64,000 bases of DNA, from NCBI GenBank assembly GCA_942492935.1, contig OW818654.1, forward strand, positions 1,984,001-2,048,000, read 5' to 3'. Below the pieces are notes generated by a model. It saw nothing but the letters and a program-made list of their open reading frames with translations. It did no database searches and was not told the origin of the DNA. Positions 17,625 through 28,022 of the stretch are shown here, one piece after another. Numbering within the stretch: the first letter of the stretch is position 1; each line of letters starts with the position of its first letter. This DNA comes from JANJUO01 sp942492935 (GTDB lineage Bacteria > Bacteroidota > Ignavibacteria > Kapaibacteriales > UBA2268). Both the position numbers and the translations under genes were made by a program.

Positions 17625-18529
17625 TAATTACCAATTCCAAAAATTGAACGAACTATATGTCCAGCCATTTGTGGATTTTCTTTCAATCGGCGTGTAGAAT
17701 AACCATACCAATCCACTCCAAAAGGCACATAAATGCGTAAATGATGACCAAGTGCTAATATTTCATTCCTGCGTTGTTCTCTTACTCCAAGCAACATTTG
17801 AAATTCATATTTATCATTGCTTAGATTTCTTTCTTTAATTTGGTTCAAGCCAAATTTGATTAATTCCTCATCGTGTGTTGCAATACCAACATAAAGCTGA
17901 TTATCAAGAATCAATTTTAATAATAATTTAAAATTATCTCTTACTTCTTCATAACCTTTGAATGCGATATCAGGAGATTCGTTATATATACCTTTACATA
18001 GACGAATTGCAGGTTTGTATTCCAGTAATGATTTGATATCGTCATAACTGCGTTTCATATATGCTTGAATTACAATACCAACATTGTCGTAACCATCTAC
18101 TCTTAATTTTTTATATAGATTAATAGTTTTGGTAGTATAAGGAGAATTTTCCATATCAATACGAACAAAAGTGGCATTTGCTTTAGCTTTTACAACTAAT
18201 TCCTTAACATTTTCATAACCAAACGTTTCATCAATCCCCAAGCCAAGTGAAGTAGGTTTCACAGAAAGGTAAGTATTTAAATTATTTTCTTTAATTGCAT
18301 CAAGTACTTTTGCACTCATTGATTTTTCGTGCAACGCTCTTTCTTTGGAAGTAACAAACTCACCAAGCACATCAATTGTAGTCCAACCGCCTAATTTAGC
18401 AAAATCCTGTGTAACTTTTACCGCTGAATCAATTGTATCACCTGCGATATATGTTTTAGCAAAAATGTGAACGATTGGTTTTGGTACCAATGGTAATGTT
18501 TTAATAATTAACTGATTAAACAAACTCAT
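17624..18529 (-). CDS. Proline dehydrogenase (monofunctional)
   Basis: A flavin-dependent TIM-barrel enzyme oxidising L-proline to pyrroline-5-carboxylate. Family marks are YLSVKPTSLG, FVRIDMEN, VIQAYMKRS, RLCKGIYNE, IATHDEEL, EFQMLLGVR and the C-terminal YGYSTRRLKENP, which binds substrate carboxylate. About 301 residues, like other stand-alone bacterial ProDH, with no P5C dehydrogenase domain as in PutA. The ATG at 18529 is preferred to a TTG twelve bases earlier. Electrons go to quinone at the membrane. A P5C dehydrogenase gene is not in this window. Confidence 0.9.
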   Translation of the reverse strand: MSLFNQLIIKTLPLVPKPIVHIFAKTYIAGDTIDSAVKVTQDFAKLGGWTTIDVLGEFVTSKERALHEKSMSAKVLDAIKENNLNTYLSVKPTSLGLGIDETFGYENVKELVVKAKANATFVRIDMENSPYTTKTINLYKKLRVDGYDNVGIVIQAYMKRSYDDIKSLLEYKPAIRLCKGIYNESPDIAFKGYEEVRDNFKLLLKLILDNQLYVGIATHDEELIKFGLNQIKERNLSNDKYEFQMLLGVREQRRNEILALGHHLRIYVPFGVDWYGYSTRRLKENPQMAGHIVRSIFGIGN

Positions 18530-18578
18530 TTCTTTTCTCAAAAAAGTTTAAATATAAAACACAAAATTAGAAAAAAAT

Positions 18579-19397
18579 TTACAATTCATCATATATTGAA
18601 GTAACAAATTTTGGTAAAATGAAAGAATTAATTTTCATTGCTTGTCCAGTCTGCTTATCAATTTCGATAAATACCCCACTTATTTTGTAATCATCTTCCG
18701 CAATTTCATATTTATGAGCAGTTTGAAGGAAAAATCTTTTTATAGCAACTTCTTTTTTCATTCCAACAACAGAGTTGTAAGGACCAGTCATACCTACATC
18801 AGTAATATAGGCAGTTCCATTTGGTAAAATACAGGCATCTGCTGTTTGAATGTGCGTGTGAGTACCAACCATTGCAGATACTTGTCCGTCAAGATGCCAG
18901 CCCATAGCTATTTTTTCAGCTGTTGCATCAGCATGAAAATCAACAATAATATTACGAGTTTTGTCAGAAATTTGTTTAATTGCATTGTCAATTGTTCTAA
19001 ATGGGCAATCAATTGCTTGCATAAATGTCCTACCTTGTATCTGAATTACAGCAACTTTAGTAAAATCTGGCAAATCAATAATTTTATAACCTTTGCCTGC
19101 ATTTCCGGGTGGATAATTTAATGGTCTTAAAACCCTGTCATTTTTTGCAATTAATGGTCTTGACTTCCAATTGTCCCATATATGATTACCTGTAGTGATA
19201 ATATCAACAGATGCCTCAAACAAACTATTTGCTTGCTCTTCAGTAATTCCTTTTCCATTATCAACGTTTTCACCATTTACTATAACAAAATTAGCATTAT
19301 ATTTATTTCTAATATTTCCAATATTGTCAATTAAAAAATTGAGAGCATACTGTCCAACAATATCTCCGATAAAAATCACATTTAATTTAGATGACAC
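18579..19397 (-). CDS. ymdB: YmdB-type metallophosphoesterase
   Basis: A 272-residue protein of the TIGR00282/YmdB family. Metal-binding motifs are visible: FIGDIVG at the start, NGENVDNGKGIT, TTGNHIWD, the FHADATAEK segment and GTHTHIQTAD. Bacillus YmdB hydrolyses 2',3'-cyclic nucleotides and phosphodiesters and affects biofilm and sporulation choices; the role in this organism is not known. It lies 38 bases after the sensor kinase gene end on the same strand and 50 bases before the proline dehydrogenase, so the four genes may be one transcript. Confidence 0.9.
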   Translation of the reverse strand: MSSKLNVIFIGDIVGQYALNFLIDNIGNIRNKYNANFVIVNGENVDNGKGITEEQANSLFEASVDIITTGNHIWDNWKSRPLIAKNDRVLRPLNYPPGNAGKGYKIIDLPDFTKVAVIQIQGRTFMQAIDCPFRTIDNAIKQISDKTRNIIVDFHADATAEKIAMGWHLDGQVSAMVGTHTHIQTADACILPNGTAYITDVGMTGPYNSVVGMKKEVAIKRFFLQTAHKYEIAEDDYKISGVFIEIDKQTGQAMKINSFILPKFVTSIYDEL

Positions 19398-19423
19398 TTG
19401 TTCCTCATTTTTTACTTTAATAA

Positions 19424-21763
19424 TTAATCTTTATTCGGGAAAATAACAATCATTTTTGTTCCTTTTCCTTTTTTACTTTCAATTTCAATTCTACCACCAT
19501 GCGCAGCAACAAATTCCTTGCATAATATAAATCCAAGCCCTGTTCCTTTTTCCTTGGAAGTTCCTAATTTTGTATTTGAATTATCATAATTTAATAGTTC
19601 ATCAGCTTCTTCAAGTGTCATACCAATGCCAGTATCAATAATTGAAATTACATTGTTGTCATTAATTTGTGCTGCTGTAACTGTAATTCTTCCTTTTTCA
19701 GGAGTAAATTTGAGTGCATTTGATATAAGATTTCTTAGAATTGTCTTTAGCATATTTTCATCTGCATAAACAGTATAATCTGTATCAACTTCAAGAATAC
19801 AATTGATACTTTTCTTTTCGAGATTATTTGTATATAAATTTACAATTTCAATAAGCAAAGAATGTAAATTTAGCAAGTCAGGATTAAAAGAAATTTTACC
19901 AGATTGAGAACGTGACCAAAGAAGAAGATTTTCCAACAATTCATACAAATGATTTGTTGCATTACCAGTACTTTTCAATAATTCCTGCATATAATTATTA
20001 TCTAATCTATTAAATTCAGAATTAAGAAAATCGATATTAATTTTAATGGCGTGCATCGGATTTCTTAAATCATGTGCAATAATAGAAAAGAATTTATCTT
20101 TCGTAAAATTTGCCTCTCTTAATAATTTTTCGGAATACAAAAGATTTTCATTAAGTTTCAATAATTTTTGAGAATCATCTGCAATTGTCTGATTTAACAA
20201 CAATAATTCTTCATTTGTTCTAACAAGATTTTCTTCTGCTTTTAATCTTTCTTGTATTTCAACTTCAAGATTTTCATTTGCCAATTGAAGCATTAATGTT
20301 CTATCTTCAACTCTTTCTTCCAGCTCTTGATTTAGTTGTTTTAAATCATTCTCTACAGCTACAATTTCAGTCATATCAGTAACAACAGCTATAACGTGTT
20401 TTGAATTATCTGTTACAAGATTTCTTAGTCTGACTAAAGCAGGAAATTCTACACCTGATTTGGTAAGACCAATCCAATCAAAATCCATTTCTTCGCCACT
20501 GAGTGTTCTGTTTAGATAGTCTTTAGCCAGTTCTTCTGGATAAAAACTACTGCTTATTTTACCAACATTCAAATTTTTACTTTCTTCTTTTGAGTATTCG
20601 TATAGTCCGCAGAAACTATCATTTACATCAACAAAATTCCCCTTTTCATCATGAATAATAATTGCATCAGGTGTACTATTCATTACATTATAAAAATAAG
20701 TTGATAAATCCTTATTCTTTGCAACAAGTGAATAAATTCTATTGACGGTATATCTAAGAATTAAAAATGTAATGAGAGATAAAAGAAAAACAGCAGCAAG
20801 CATCAAATAGAAATTTTGCCATAAAGGTTGATATATATCTGATTTTGGAATAATTATTCCAAGCAGCATACTCCCTACTGAATTTGAATAATAAACTTGA
20901 AAATCCTCATCATTGATTGTGATTTCATCACTAAGAATTTCTGATTTAGATTTTTTAAAATCTAAATTATTCAACCATTTAATTTCAGAATAAGAATTTA
21001 AAACTAAATTTGTATCACTCGAAAAAGTGATTATTTTTCCTGTACTATTTTGTATCAAAAAAGAATTGCTATTAGGTGTAACCTTCATCTCATCAACAAA
21101 TTTCATTAACTTTTTCATACCTAAATCAACAGTTGCAACTCCAATTATTTCTTCTTTCTTACTATAAATTGGTGCAGCTAATGAAATCATAGTCTCTTTT
21201 GTAGCTACTGAATCATAGAAAATTTCACTCCAATAAACATCTTGAGAGCGTTTTTTCATTCTATCCCAATTCGTTGGCAACGCATTTGTGTACCAATTCC
21301 AATTAAAGTAATTATAATCTTGATTGCTATACTCCCAAGTCAATACAACAGAATCATTTTTCCAATATGAATATGGACCATAATAAAACTTAGTTTTATC
21401 AAATTTATATGGTTCAAACCAAATGCCAATACCAGTTACATTTGGTAATTGTGTTGTTGTAGTAGTGAGTAAATCAAGCATTTCTCTTTCTATGGAATTA
21501 AAGTCATTTACACCTGAATTATTTAATTCGTAAAATGTTCTTGCAATAGAAGAAATTCTTCTTGCTCTATGGTCGAATTTTTCTTTTTGATTTTTTAATT
21601 GGACAGTATATGATTTTAATGTTAATTTGATTTCATTATTTCTTGCATCAACCAAAATATCATAAAATAAATAGAATGCAAAAGAGATAAGTACAATGAA
21701 AGCAAGGATAGTTACTCCAAATATACTTGTCATAATATTTCTATAATTTTTACCCTTTCCCAT
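19424..21763 (-). CDS. Membrane sensor histidine kinase (Cache-PAS-HisKA)
   Basis: A 779-residue protein. An N-terminal membrane helix (about 12-35), a ~250-residue extracytoplasmic Cache-like sensor region (GIGIWFEPY, ATVDLGM), a second helix (about 315-335), a PAS domain (about 355-460, DAIIIHDEKGNFVDVND), a coiled coil (about 470-550) and a kinase core: H-box FFSIIAHDLRNP with His564, N-box NLISNALKFTP, G1 DTGIGM and G2 GTGLGF. It should autophosphorylate in response to a small extracellular ligand. No response regulator gene is adjacent, so it is an orphan in this window. Confidence 0.92.
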   Translation of the reverse strand: MGKGKNYRNIMTSIFGVTILAFIVLISFAFYLFYDILVDARNNEIKLTLKSYTVQLKNQKEKFDHRARRISSIARTFYELNNSGVNDFNSIEREMLDLLTTTTTQLPNVTGIGIWFEPYKFDKTKFYYGPYSYWKNDSVVLTWEYSNQDYNYFNWNWYTNALPTNWDRMKKRSQDVYWSEIFYDSVATKETMISLAAPIYSKKEEIIGVATVDLGMKKLMKFVDEMKVTPNSNSFLIQNSTGKIITFSSDTNLVLNSYSEIKWLNNLDFKKSKSEILSDEITINDEDFQVYYSNSVGSMLLGIIIPKSDIYQPLWQNFYLMLAAVFLLSLITFLILRYTVNRIYSLVAKNKDLSTYFYNVMNSTPDAIIIHDEKGNFVDVNDSFCGLYEYSKEESKNLNVGKISSSFYPEELAKDYLNRTLSGEEMDFDWIGLTKSGVEFPALVRLRNLVTDNSKHVIAVVTDMTEIVAVENDLKQLNQELEERVEDRTLMLQLANENLEVEIQERLKAEENLVRTNEELLLLNQTIADDSQKLLKLNENLLYSEKLLREANFTKDKFFSIIAHDLRNPMHAIKINIDFLNSEFNRLDNNYMQELLKSTGNATNHLYELLENLLLWSRSQSGKISFNPDLLNLHSLLIEIVNLYTNNLEKKSINCILEVDTDYTVYADENMLKTILRNLISNALKFTPEKGRITVTAAQINDNNVISIIDTGIGMTLEEADELLNYDNSNTKLGTSKEKGTGLGFILCKEFVAAHGGRIEIESKKGKGTKMIVIFPNKD

Positions 21764-21830
21764 CTTTTTCCAATTGTCTCATCAACCAAATATAAATTAA
21801 ATAAAATTTAGTAAATTAAAAAGAAATAAA

Positions 21831-24338
21831 TTAAAAATCTCTAAGTATTTTTACTGATAATTTAAATTCTTCATTTATTTTTCTACTAAATGGTATTTTA
21901 ATATAACCACCATTAATCCAAATTTGTGTCTGATTTGCATAATTTGGATTCATAGGGTCTCCAGAATTACCGCCAGGAATACTTGTATAGATTACTGTGT
22001 CGTTCAAATCACATACAAATCTCATAGATGCAGCAACTTTTGTAGCAAATGGTTCATAATATTTCCATTCAGTATTGCTTACAGTAGTGTTATTACCGCC
22101 TGTTTCAAGTTCTTCAATAGTTACTGAAGGTTTTAAAAACTCATTTTTGCTAAAAATATGATTTAATGATAATTTATGAAGCTTGCCCCAACGCCACTTT
22201 TCAACTTTATTTGTTCCAAATTCTTTTTCAAGTAAGTCAAGTGTTTCTCTAAAACTATTAAAAATAATATATTCTTTTGTTTCGACTTCTGAAGAATTGA
22301 CATTATCAAACCAATGAGAATCATTCATAAGTAATAATTCAAGAATTATTCTTGTTGGTATATTTGTTACAAACACATATTCTCGGTATAAATCCTCACC
22401 AAGTTCATCAAAAAAAGTGTTGTATATCAATCTATACATAAACATATTGAAAACAGCAGCTTCTTTGCTTTGTGAGTTCATAATATAATCCCAATTCTTG
22501 AGATAATTCAAAGTTCTAACTTCTTCATTTTTTAATAAATAGAAATACTTCTCAAATACTGGCAATACAATTTTTAAAATCTCTTTCGAATATGGAGATA
22601 AATAGTCATTTTGTACATATTGAGCATCTCTTAATGTAAAATTACCGCTATTTTGACCAAGTAATTCGTAAATTCTTTCAATTCTTGAAGATGGTTCCCA
22701 ATAATCAGAAATATGATACTTTAAATTTTTTGAGATACGATTATTTGCAGATGCAACAAAAGTTCTATTGGGGTTAATTGAATACGGAATCGAATCATTA
22801 TTAACAAATCCAAGCCATTTATTATTTTTCTTATTTGCATCATTAGGGAAATTTGGATTGCAGTTAAAATCACGTTTGGGAATCAATGCTGATGGAAACA
22901 TTGCTAAATTACCTTTTTTATCGCAATATGTAAAATTCAATCCTGGACTTCCCCAAAATTTTGCACCATATTGAAATTCAGTCAAGTTCTTAGCTTTATT
23001 GATATGATATAATCCAAAAAATTCATCAGAAAAGAAATTTCCCGTCCAAAGAAAAGTTATAGCATGTTGTTTGTAAAAATTTTGATTTGCTTTATTTTTA
23101 TTACTTTTAAACAAAGCATCATTATAATTAAATAAATGATGGTCTGAAATTATTTCAGATTTATCTGTAAATCTTCGGTAATATTGTATTTCTTTACCAT
23201 TTTTTATTTTGATTGTATCAGCTTTAAATTTGATTTTCTGCTTTTCAGTAGAATCATTTGAATAATAGTAATTTCTTGTTTTATCTAAAGTTTCAACATA
23301 AAAATCAACATCATCTACCATTATATTAGTGATTCCAAAAGCAATATTGTCATTTCTGCCCGAAAGAATCAACGGAATACCGGGAATAGTCATACCTGTT
23401 ACATTAAAATCACCAGCTGTAATTTGCATTTGAATCCAACGTGGTGGCAGTTCTACAGTAAGATGTGGGTCATTTGCAAATATAATATTATTACGATTTT
23501 TCAAGGAATCGAACGATTTTACGGCAAATGCATTACTTCCAACTGAAGTAGCAAATAATCCCATTCCTTCTCTTATTTCTCTTAAATATGAAGCAAAACT
23601 CTGCAAATAGGTATTTTGATTATTTTTGAAATGACCAGTAAATATATTTTTGTTGAGATTTACTGTATTTGAATCATCAATTATATGGGGAGCATTTAAT
23701 GGGTATGAGGGAATTAGCTCGTTTGCTTTTTCAAATCCAACTTTTTTTGAAATTTCTCCCATAGCATTATCAATCCAAAAACCAAGCGATAATTCAAATG
23801 CCATTAACCTTCCCAACATTATGCTATGTACTGGTTGCCATTTTTCAGGTATAAAATCTAATGCTGAAAATTCAAATGAAAGATTATCTTTATTGTTTTC
23901 GATATAACAATTTACACCTTCAGAATATTTGGTTAGCATCTTTTTGGATAATGGGCTTAAAGAATCATAAATTTTCGATGTAGATTCTTTAATACCCAAG
24001 CTTCTGAAGAATTTATCATATTTAACAGTACTTTCACCAAATACTTCTGATAATCTACCTTGTGCTGTTCTTCTAAAATAATCCATTTGCCAAAGGCGTT
24101 CTTTTGCTTGAAAATATCCAATTGCAAAAAACAAATCATCTTCATTTCCTGCTACAATATGTGGTATTCCGTAATAATTCTCATATATATTTATATCTGA
24201 ATTAACTTTTTTGGAATAGATTTTTGTTTTTGAATTATTAACTGAATTATAAATTAAAGAATTACTAAAAATTAAAAAAGCAATCCCAACAATTATTAAC
24301 GAAATAATTAAAGCAAATATCGAAGTTAGTCCTTTCAT
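21831..24338 (-). CDS. Penicillin acylase family (S45) N-terminal nucleophile hydrolase
   Basis: A 835-residue precursor with an N-terminal hydrophobic segment (about 8-30), an alpha-chain region (YGIPHIVAGNEDD, FQAKERLWQMD) and the autocatalytic cut site GSNAF with Ser268 as the expected first residue of the beta chain. Later NDPHL and the C-terminal GGNSGDPMNPNY are also typical. Relatives hydrolyse acyl amides such as penicillin side chains or acyl-homoserine lactones in the periplasm. Substrate is not predictable; quorum-quenching is only a possibility. It overlaps no gene but lies 4 bases from the epimerase end, suggesting an operon. Confidence 0.9.
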   Translation of the reverse strand: MKGLTSIFALIISLIIVGIAFLIFSNSLIYNSVNNSKTKIYSKKVNSDINIYENYYGIPHIVAGNEDDLFFAIGYFQAKERLWQMDYFRRTAQGRLSEVFGESTVKYDKFFRSLGIKESTSKIYDSLSPLSKKMLTKYSEGVNCYIENNKDNLSFEFSALDFIPEKWQPVHSIMLGRLMAFELSLGFWIDNAMGEISKKVGFEKANELIPSYPLNAPHIIDDSNTVNLNKNIFTGHFKNNQNTYLQSFASYLREIREGMGLFATSVGSNAFAVKSFDSLKNRNNIIFANDPHLTVELPPRWIQMQITAGDFNVTGMTIPGIPLILSGRNDNIAFGITNIMVDDVDFYVETLDKTRNYYYSNDSTEKQKIKFKADTIKIKNGKEIQYYRRFTDKSEIISDHHLFNYNDALFKSNKNKANQNFYKQHAITFLWTGNFFSDEFFGLYHINKAKNLTEFQYGAKFWGSPGLNFTYCDKKGNLAMFPSALIPKRDFNCNPNFPNDANKKNNKWLGFVNNDSIPYSINPNRTFVASANNRISKNLKYHISDYWEPSSRIERIYELLGQNSGNFTLRDAQYVQNDYLSPYSKEILKIVLPVFEKYFYLLKNEEVRTLNYLKNWDYIMNSQSKEAAVFNMFMYRLIYNTFFDELGEDLYREYVFVTNIPTRIILELLLMNDSHWFDNVNSSEVETKEYIIFNSFRETLDLLEKEFGTNKVEKWRWGKLHKLSLNHIFSKNEFLKPSVTIEELETGGNNTTVSNTEWKYYEPFATKVAASMRFVCDLNDTVIYTSIPGGNSGDPMNPNYANQTQIWINGGYIKIPFSRKINEEFKLSVKILRDF

Positions 24339-24342
24339 AGAA

Positions 24343-25329
24343 TTACAGCCAATTATTTTTTTTGTACCATAACACTGTTTCTTTCATTCCTTCTATCAAA
24401 CTATATCTACAAGAAAATCCAATTTCATTTTTAGCTTTTTGATTACTACAAGTCCAAAAATCTTGAGTCATATCAAGACTTTTTTCATAATTAAATACAG
24501 GCGTGTAACCAAATAATTTCCCAAAAAATTCAGAAATTCCGCCAAAACTTCGGAATATTAAATCAGGAATCCTTATTTTAAATACAGACTCCTTATTTAG
24601 AGCCATTGTTATTGCATCTATTATTTCATCCCAAGATGAAAACTCATCTGAACTAATAAAATAGGTCTGATTTAAAGAATTATCATGCTCTGCCGCAAGT
24701 ACTGCACCCTCTGCTAAATCTTTTGCATAAATAGTACTTATATACTTTTTGTTCAAACCGATTAACGTTCCGATACCAGAATAAGCAAGTTTAAAAATTG
24801 GTAGAGTAGAATTATCCCTTGGTCCATATACAGCTGGCGCTCTAACAATAGTAACAGGTAAATTTGTTGACATTGCCATAACTATATCTTCTGCCAATTT
24901 TTTGCTTCTACCATAAGCAGTAATTGGATTTGTGATAGATAATTCATCAATAGGTGAATTGATACTAATTGATGGTCCTATTGCAGTTTGACTGCCCATA
25001 AAAAGAAAACGTTTCAACTTCTTATTGTATTTTACAATTGTGTTGAGAAAATTCTGGGTTACAATCACATTAGCTTCAATATATTCATTTTCTGTTTTGG
25101 CAGTAATTTGTCCAGCAAGATGGTAGATGTAATCTTGATTCGCAATTATGTCACCTAAATTATCAAAATTTTTAAAATCACTAATAATTAATTGAATTTT
25201 TTTTCCTTTCAGCCATTGCAAATTACTGTTTTCTCTTACAAGACAAGAAACTTCATACCCCTTTTCAAGCAATAAATCAACTAAATTTGAACCAATAAAG
25301 CCGGTTCCGCCTGTTACTAATACTCTCAA
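24343..25329 (-). CDS. NAD(P)-dependent epimerase/dehydratase (SDR)
   Basis: A 328-residue extended short-chain dehydrogenase. The Rossmann motif TGGTGFIGSN lies at residues 6-15 and the active-site YGRSK motif (Tyr/Lys) near residue 140. The chain resembles NAD-dependent epimerases and dihydroflavonol-reductase-like proteins acting on sugar nucleotides or steroid-like alcohols; the sequence does not fix which. It directly precedes the penicillin-acylase-like gene on the minus strand with a 4-base gap. The divergent neighbour is the sugar nucleotidyltransferase at 25516. Confidence 0.85.
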   Translation of the reverse strand: MRVLVTGGTGFIGSNLVDLLLEKGYEVSCLVRENSNLQWLKGKKIQLIISDFKNFDNLGDIIANQDYIYHLAGQITAKTENEYIEANVIVTQNFLNTIVKYNKKLKRFLFMGSQTAIGPSISINSPIDELSITNPITAYGRSKKLAEDIVMAMSTNLPVTIVRAPAVYGPRDNSTLPIFKLAYSGIGTLIGLNKKYISTIYAKDLAEGAVLAAEHDNSLNQTYFISSDEFSSWDEIIDAITMALNKESVFKIRIPDLIFRSFGGISEFFGKLFGYTPVFNYEKSLDMTQDFWTCSNQKAKNEIGFSCRYSLIEGMKETVLWYKKNNWL

Positions 25330-25419
25330 TTTATCTTTTTTTAATTATTATCAAAAAATATAAAATAAAACATACAATTAAATTGTCTAATTTAACTTAC
25401 AAAAATACAAAAAATATAC

Positions 25420-25427
25420 TAATTTTG
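25420..25427 (+). promoter_or_regulatory. Possible Bacteroidota -7 element (TAATTTTG)
   Basis: TAATTTTG fits TAnnTTTG, 88 bases before the nucleotidyltransferase start, in the divergent gap. A clear -33 TTTG is missing. Confidence 0.35.
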
Positions 25428-25515
25428 TGTTTTGATTAAATTGAAATATTGAAAAAGATTGTTGTTATGAAAAAATGTTTTTAAATTGAATAATAAATTA
25501 AATTTTGAGGTAATT

Positions 25516-28011
25516 ATGAAAAAAGCCGTAATAATGGCAGGGGGATTTGGAACAAGACTTAGACCGCTAACAATGGGGGTTCCTAAACCTATGGTTCCGG
25601 TTTTGAATACTCCAATGATGGAGCATATTACAAACTTACTTACAAAACACAACATCAATGATGTAGTTTCTGTATTGTATTTCCAGCCAGAAAAAATCCA
25701 AAATCATTTTGGAGATGGGAAAAAATTCGGCATGTCAATGAATTATGTTTTGGCTCAAGCAGATTATGGAACTGCAGGAGCGGTAAAAAATGCTTATGAA
25801 TATCTTAATGATAGATTTATTATTATTAGTGGTGATGTTTTAACTGATTTTGATATTAGCAAAGCTCTTGAATTTCATCTTGAAAAGAAATCAATGGCAA
25901 CTATTTTACTCACAAGAGTTACTATGCCACTGCAATATGGTATTGTAATGACCGATAATGATGGCAAGATTACTCGATTCCTTGAAAAACCATCATGGGG
26001 ACAAGTTTTTTCAGATACAATTAATACTGGTATTTATATTCTTGAACCTGAAGTATTAGATTTGATACCTTTCAGACAAGAATTTGATTTTAGCAAGGAT
26101 TTATTTCCACTTATGCTCAAAAATGGTATGCCACTATATGGCTATATTACTGAGGGCTACTGGCGCGACATCGGCAATTTAGATGAATATCAAATTGGTC
26201 AAATGGATGCTTTGATGGGAAGAGTTAATCTTAAAATGAATCAGACGGAACTTGTTATTCCACCATCTTGCGATATTGCTCTTTCTGCAACTATATCAGG
26301 GAAAAACAATTTTGGTGAAAATGTAGTTATTGGTGAAAATACTACAATTCTTGATTGTGTTATTGGAAATAATGTTCGTATTGGAAACGGTTGCAAATTA
26401 TCTGGAGTTACTCTTTGGGATAATATTAAAATTGGTGATTTTGTAGAAATAACTGATACAGTAATCTGTGATAATACAAAAATTATGGATTATGCAATCA
26501 TTCACGAAAATGTAATTATTGCAGAAAATTGCTTAATAGGTAGAAAAGTTAGAATTACTCCAAATGTTAAATTGTGGCCCAACAAACATGTTGAAGATGG
26601 GTCTCAACTGTTCCGTTCTCTTGTTCAAGAAGAAAAGTGGTTGCGTGAATTATTCACTGATGCTCGAATATCAGGTATGTCAAATATTGAAATGAATCCT
26701 GAATTCTGTGCTAAACTTGGTGCTGCGTATGGATTAACTTTGGATAAAAAATCAAGTATTTTAGCAAGTAGAGACCCAGACCCAGTTTCAAGAATTATGA
26801 AACGAGCTTTAACTTCTGGTATATCATCTGTTGGTATAGATGTCAATGATTTACAACAAGTTTCAATACCTCAAACTCGTCAAGAATTACGTACAGGTAA
26901 ATATGATGGTGGTATCCACGTCAGACGGTCACCTCGTCATCCAGATTATATCGATATTATTATATTTAGTGAAGATGGTAGAGATATATCAATTAACACA
27001 ACTAAAAAAGTTGAAAGATTTTTCTTCGGTGAAGACATCAAGCGCGTTCACTATTCTGAAGTTGGAAAATTATATTACCCTGAAAGAACAAATGAGATTT
27101 ATGTTTCAAGATACATTGAATCATTGAAAATTGAATTAATCAAAAAACGTAAATTTAAATTATTGATGGATTATTCTTTCGGACTTGCTTCAACTATTTT
27201 CCCAAATATTCTTGGCAGTCTTAATTGTGAAGTTTTATCTTTAAATAATTATGTTGATGGTTCAAGATTTCATCCAGACCCATCAGATTTACAAGGTGAA
27301 TCCGATGAAACAGGAAAAATTATGCGTAGTCTTGGCTATGAACTTGGGTTTAGAATGCAGTCAGGTGCTGAAAAAATTTCATTAATTGATGAACGTGGTA
27401 ATTGGATACCTCATACAAGATTATTAACATTAATAACAAAATTATTCTTAGAAACAAACAAACATCGTGAACCTTACAAAATAGCAATTTCTATTGTTGC
27501 GCCACAAGAAATTGAAATGATTGCCAAAGATTACAATGTTGAAGTTTTGCGAATTAACAATTCACATTCTGCGATGATGGATGCTACTCTTGAAGAATCT
27601 GTTCTTTTTGTTGGAGGTCTTTATGGTGGCTTTATATTCAGAGACTTCTTATTTGCTTCAGATGGTATGTTTACAGTAGGTAAAATGCTTGAAATGCTTG
27701 CAGAAACTGGCTATTCAACATCTCAATTAGATGAAATGCTTCCAAAAAGATATCAACACATAATTGAAACGCCAGTTGGTTGGGACTTTAAAGGAACAGT
27801 TATGCGTAAAGCAATGGAACATTCTTCAACTATGGTAAGACAATTAATTGAAGGTGTTAAAATATTTGAAGGCAATGACTCTGTTTTGCTACTACCTGCA
27901 AAAGAAAAAGGTGCATTTATTGTATATGGAGAAGGTGATGATATGGAATCAGCAATTAAAATGGCTGAGAAATATGACGCCTTGATAAATATTTGGAAAG
28001 ATGAAAACTAA
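25516..28011 (+). CDS. Mannose-1-phosphate guanylyltransferase-like protein fused to a degenerate phosphomannomutase-like domain
   Basis: ATG at 25516 is chosen for the GAGG eight to ten bases upstream and because the family begins there. Of 831 residues, 1-230 form a nucleotidyltransferase (MAGGFGTRLRPLT, PKPMVPV, GDVLTDFD), about 250-375 a left-handed beta-helix of hexapeptide repeats, and 380-831 a phosphohexomutase-like fold. The mutase phosphoserine loop TASHNP is replaced by HVRRSPRHP and the metal loop DGDGD is lost (SGAEKISLIDERG), so the mutase part is probably inactive. It should make an NDP-sugar for envelope glycans. It lies 11 bases before the EIIA gene. Confidence 0.82.
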   Translation: MKKAVIMAGGFGTRLRPLTMGVPKPMVPVLNTPMMEHITNLLTKHNINDVVSVLYFQPEKIQNHFGDGKKFGMSMNYVLAQADYGTAGAVKNAYEYLNDRFIIISGDVLTDFDISKALEFHLEKKSMATILLTRVTMPLQYGIVMTDNDGKITRFLEKPSWGQVFSDTINTGIYILEPEVLDLIPFRQEFDFSKDLFPLMLKNGMPLYGYITEGYWRDIGNLDEYQIGQMDALMGRVNLKMNQTELVIPPSCDIALSATISGKNNFGENVVIGENTTILDCVIGNNVRIGNGCKLSGVTLWDNIKIGDFVEITDTVICDNTKIMDYAIIHENVIIAENCLIGRKVRITPNVKLWPNKHVEDGSQLFRSLVQEEKWLRELFTDARISGMSNIEMNPEFCAKLGAAYGLTLDKKSSILASRDPDPVSRIMKRALTSGISSVGIDVNDLQQVSIPQTRQELRTGKYDGGIHVRRSPRHPDYIDIIIFSEDGRDISINTTKKVERFFFGEDIKRVHYSEVGKLYYPERTNEIYVSRYIESLKIELIKKRKFKLLMDYSFGLASTIFPNILGSLNCEVLSLNNYVDGSRFHPDPSDLQGESDETGKIMRSLGYELGFRMQSGAEKISLIDERGNWIPHTRLLTLITKLFLETNKHREPYKIAISIVAPQEIEMIAKDYNVEVLRINNSHSAMMDATLEESVLFVGGLYGGFIFRDFLFASDGMFTVGKMLEMLAETGYSTSQLDEMLPKRYQHIIETPVGWDFKGTVMRKAMEHSSTMVRQLIEGVKIFEGNDSVLLLPAKEKGAFIVYGEGDDMESAIKMAEKYDALINIWKDEN

Positions 28012-28022
28012 TAAGGTAAATT

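Noticed and set aside
24343..25329. A dTDP-rhamnose operon with the nucleotidyltransferase at 25516
   Set aside because: The genes are divergent and no other rml genes are present.
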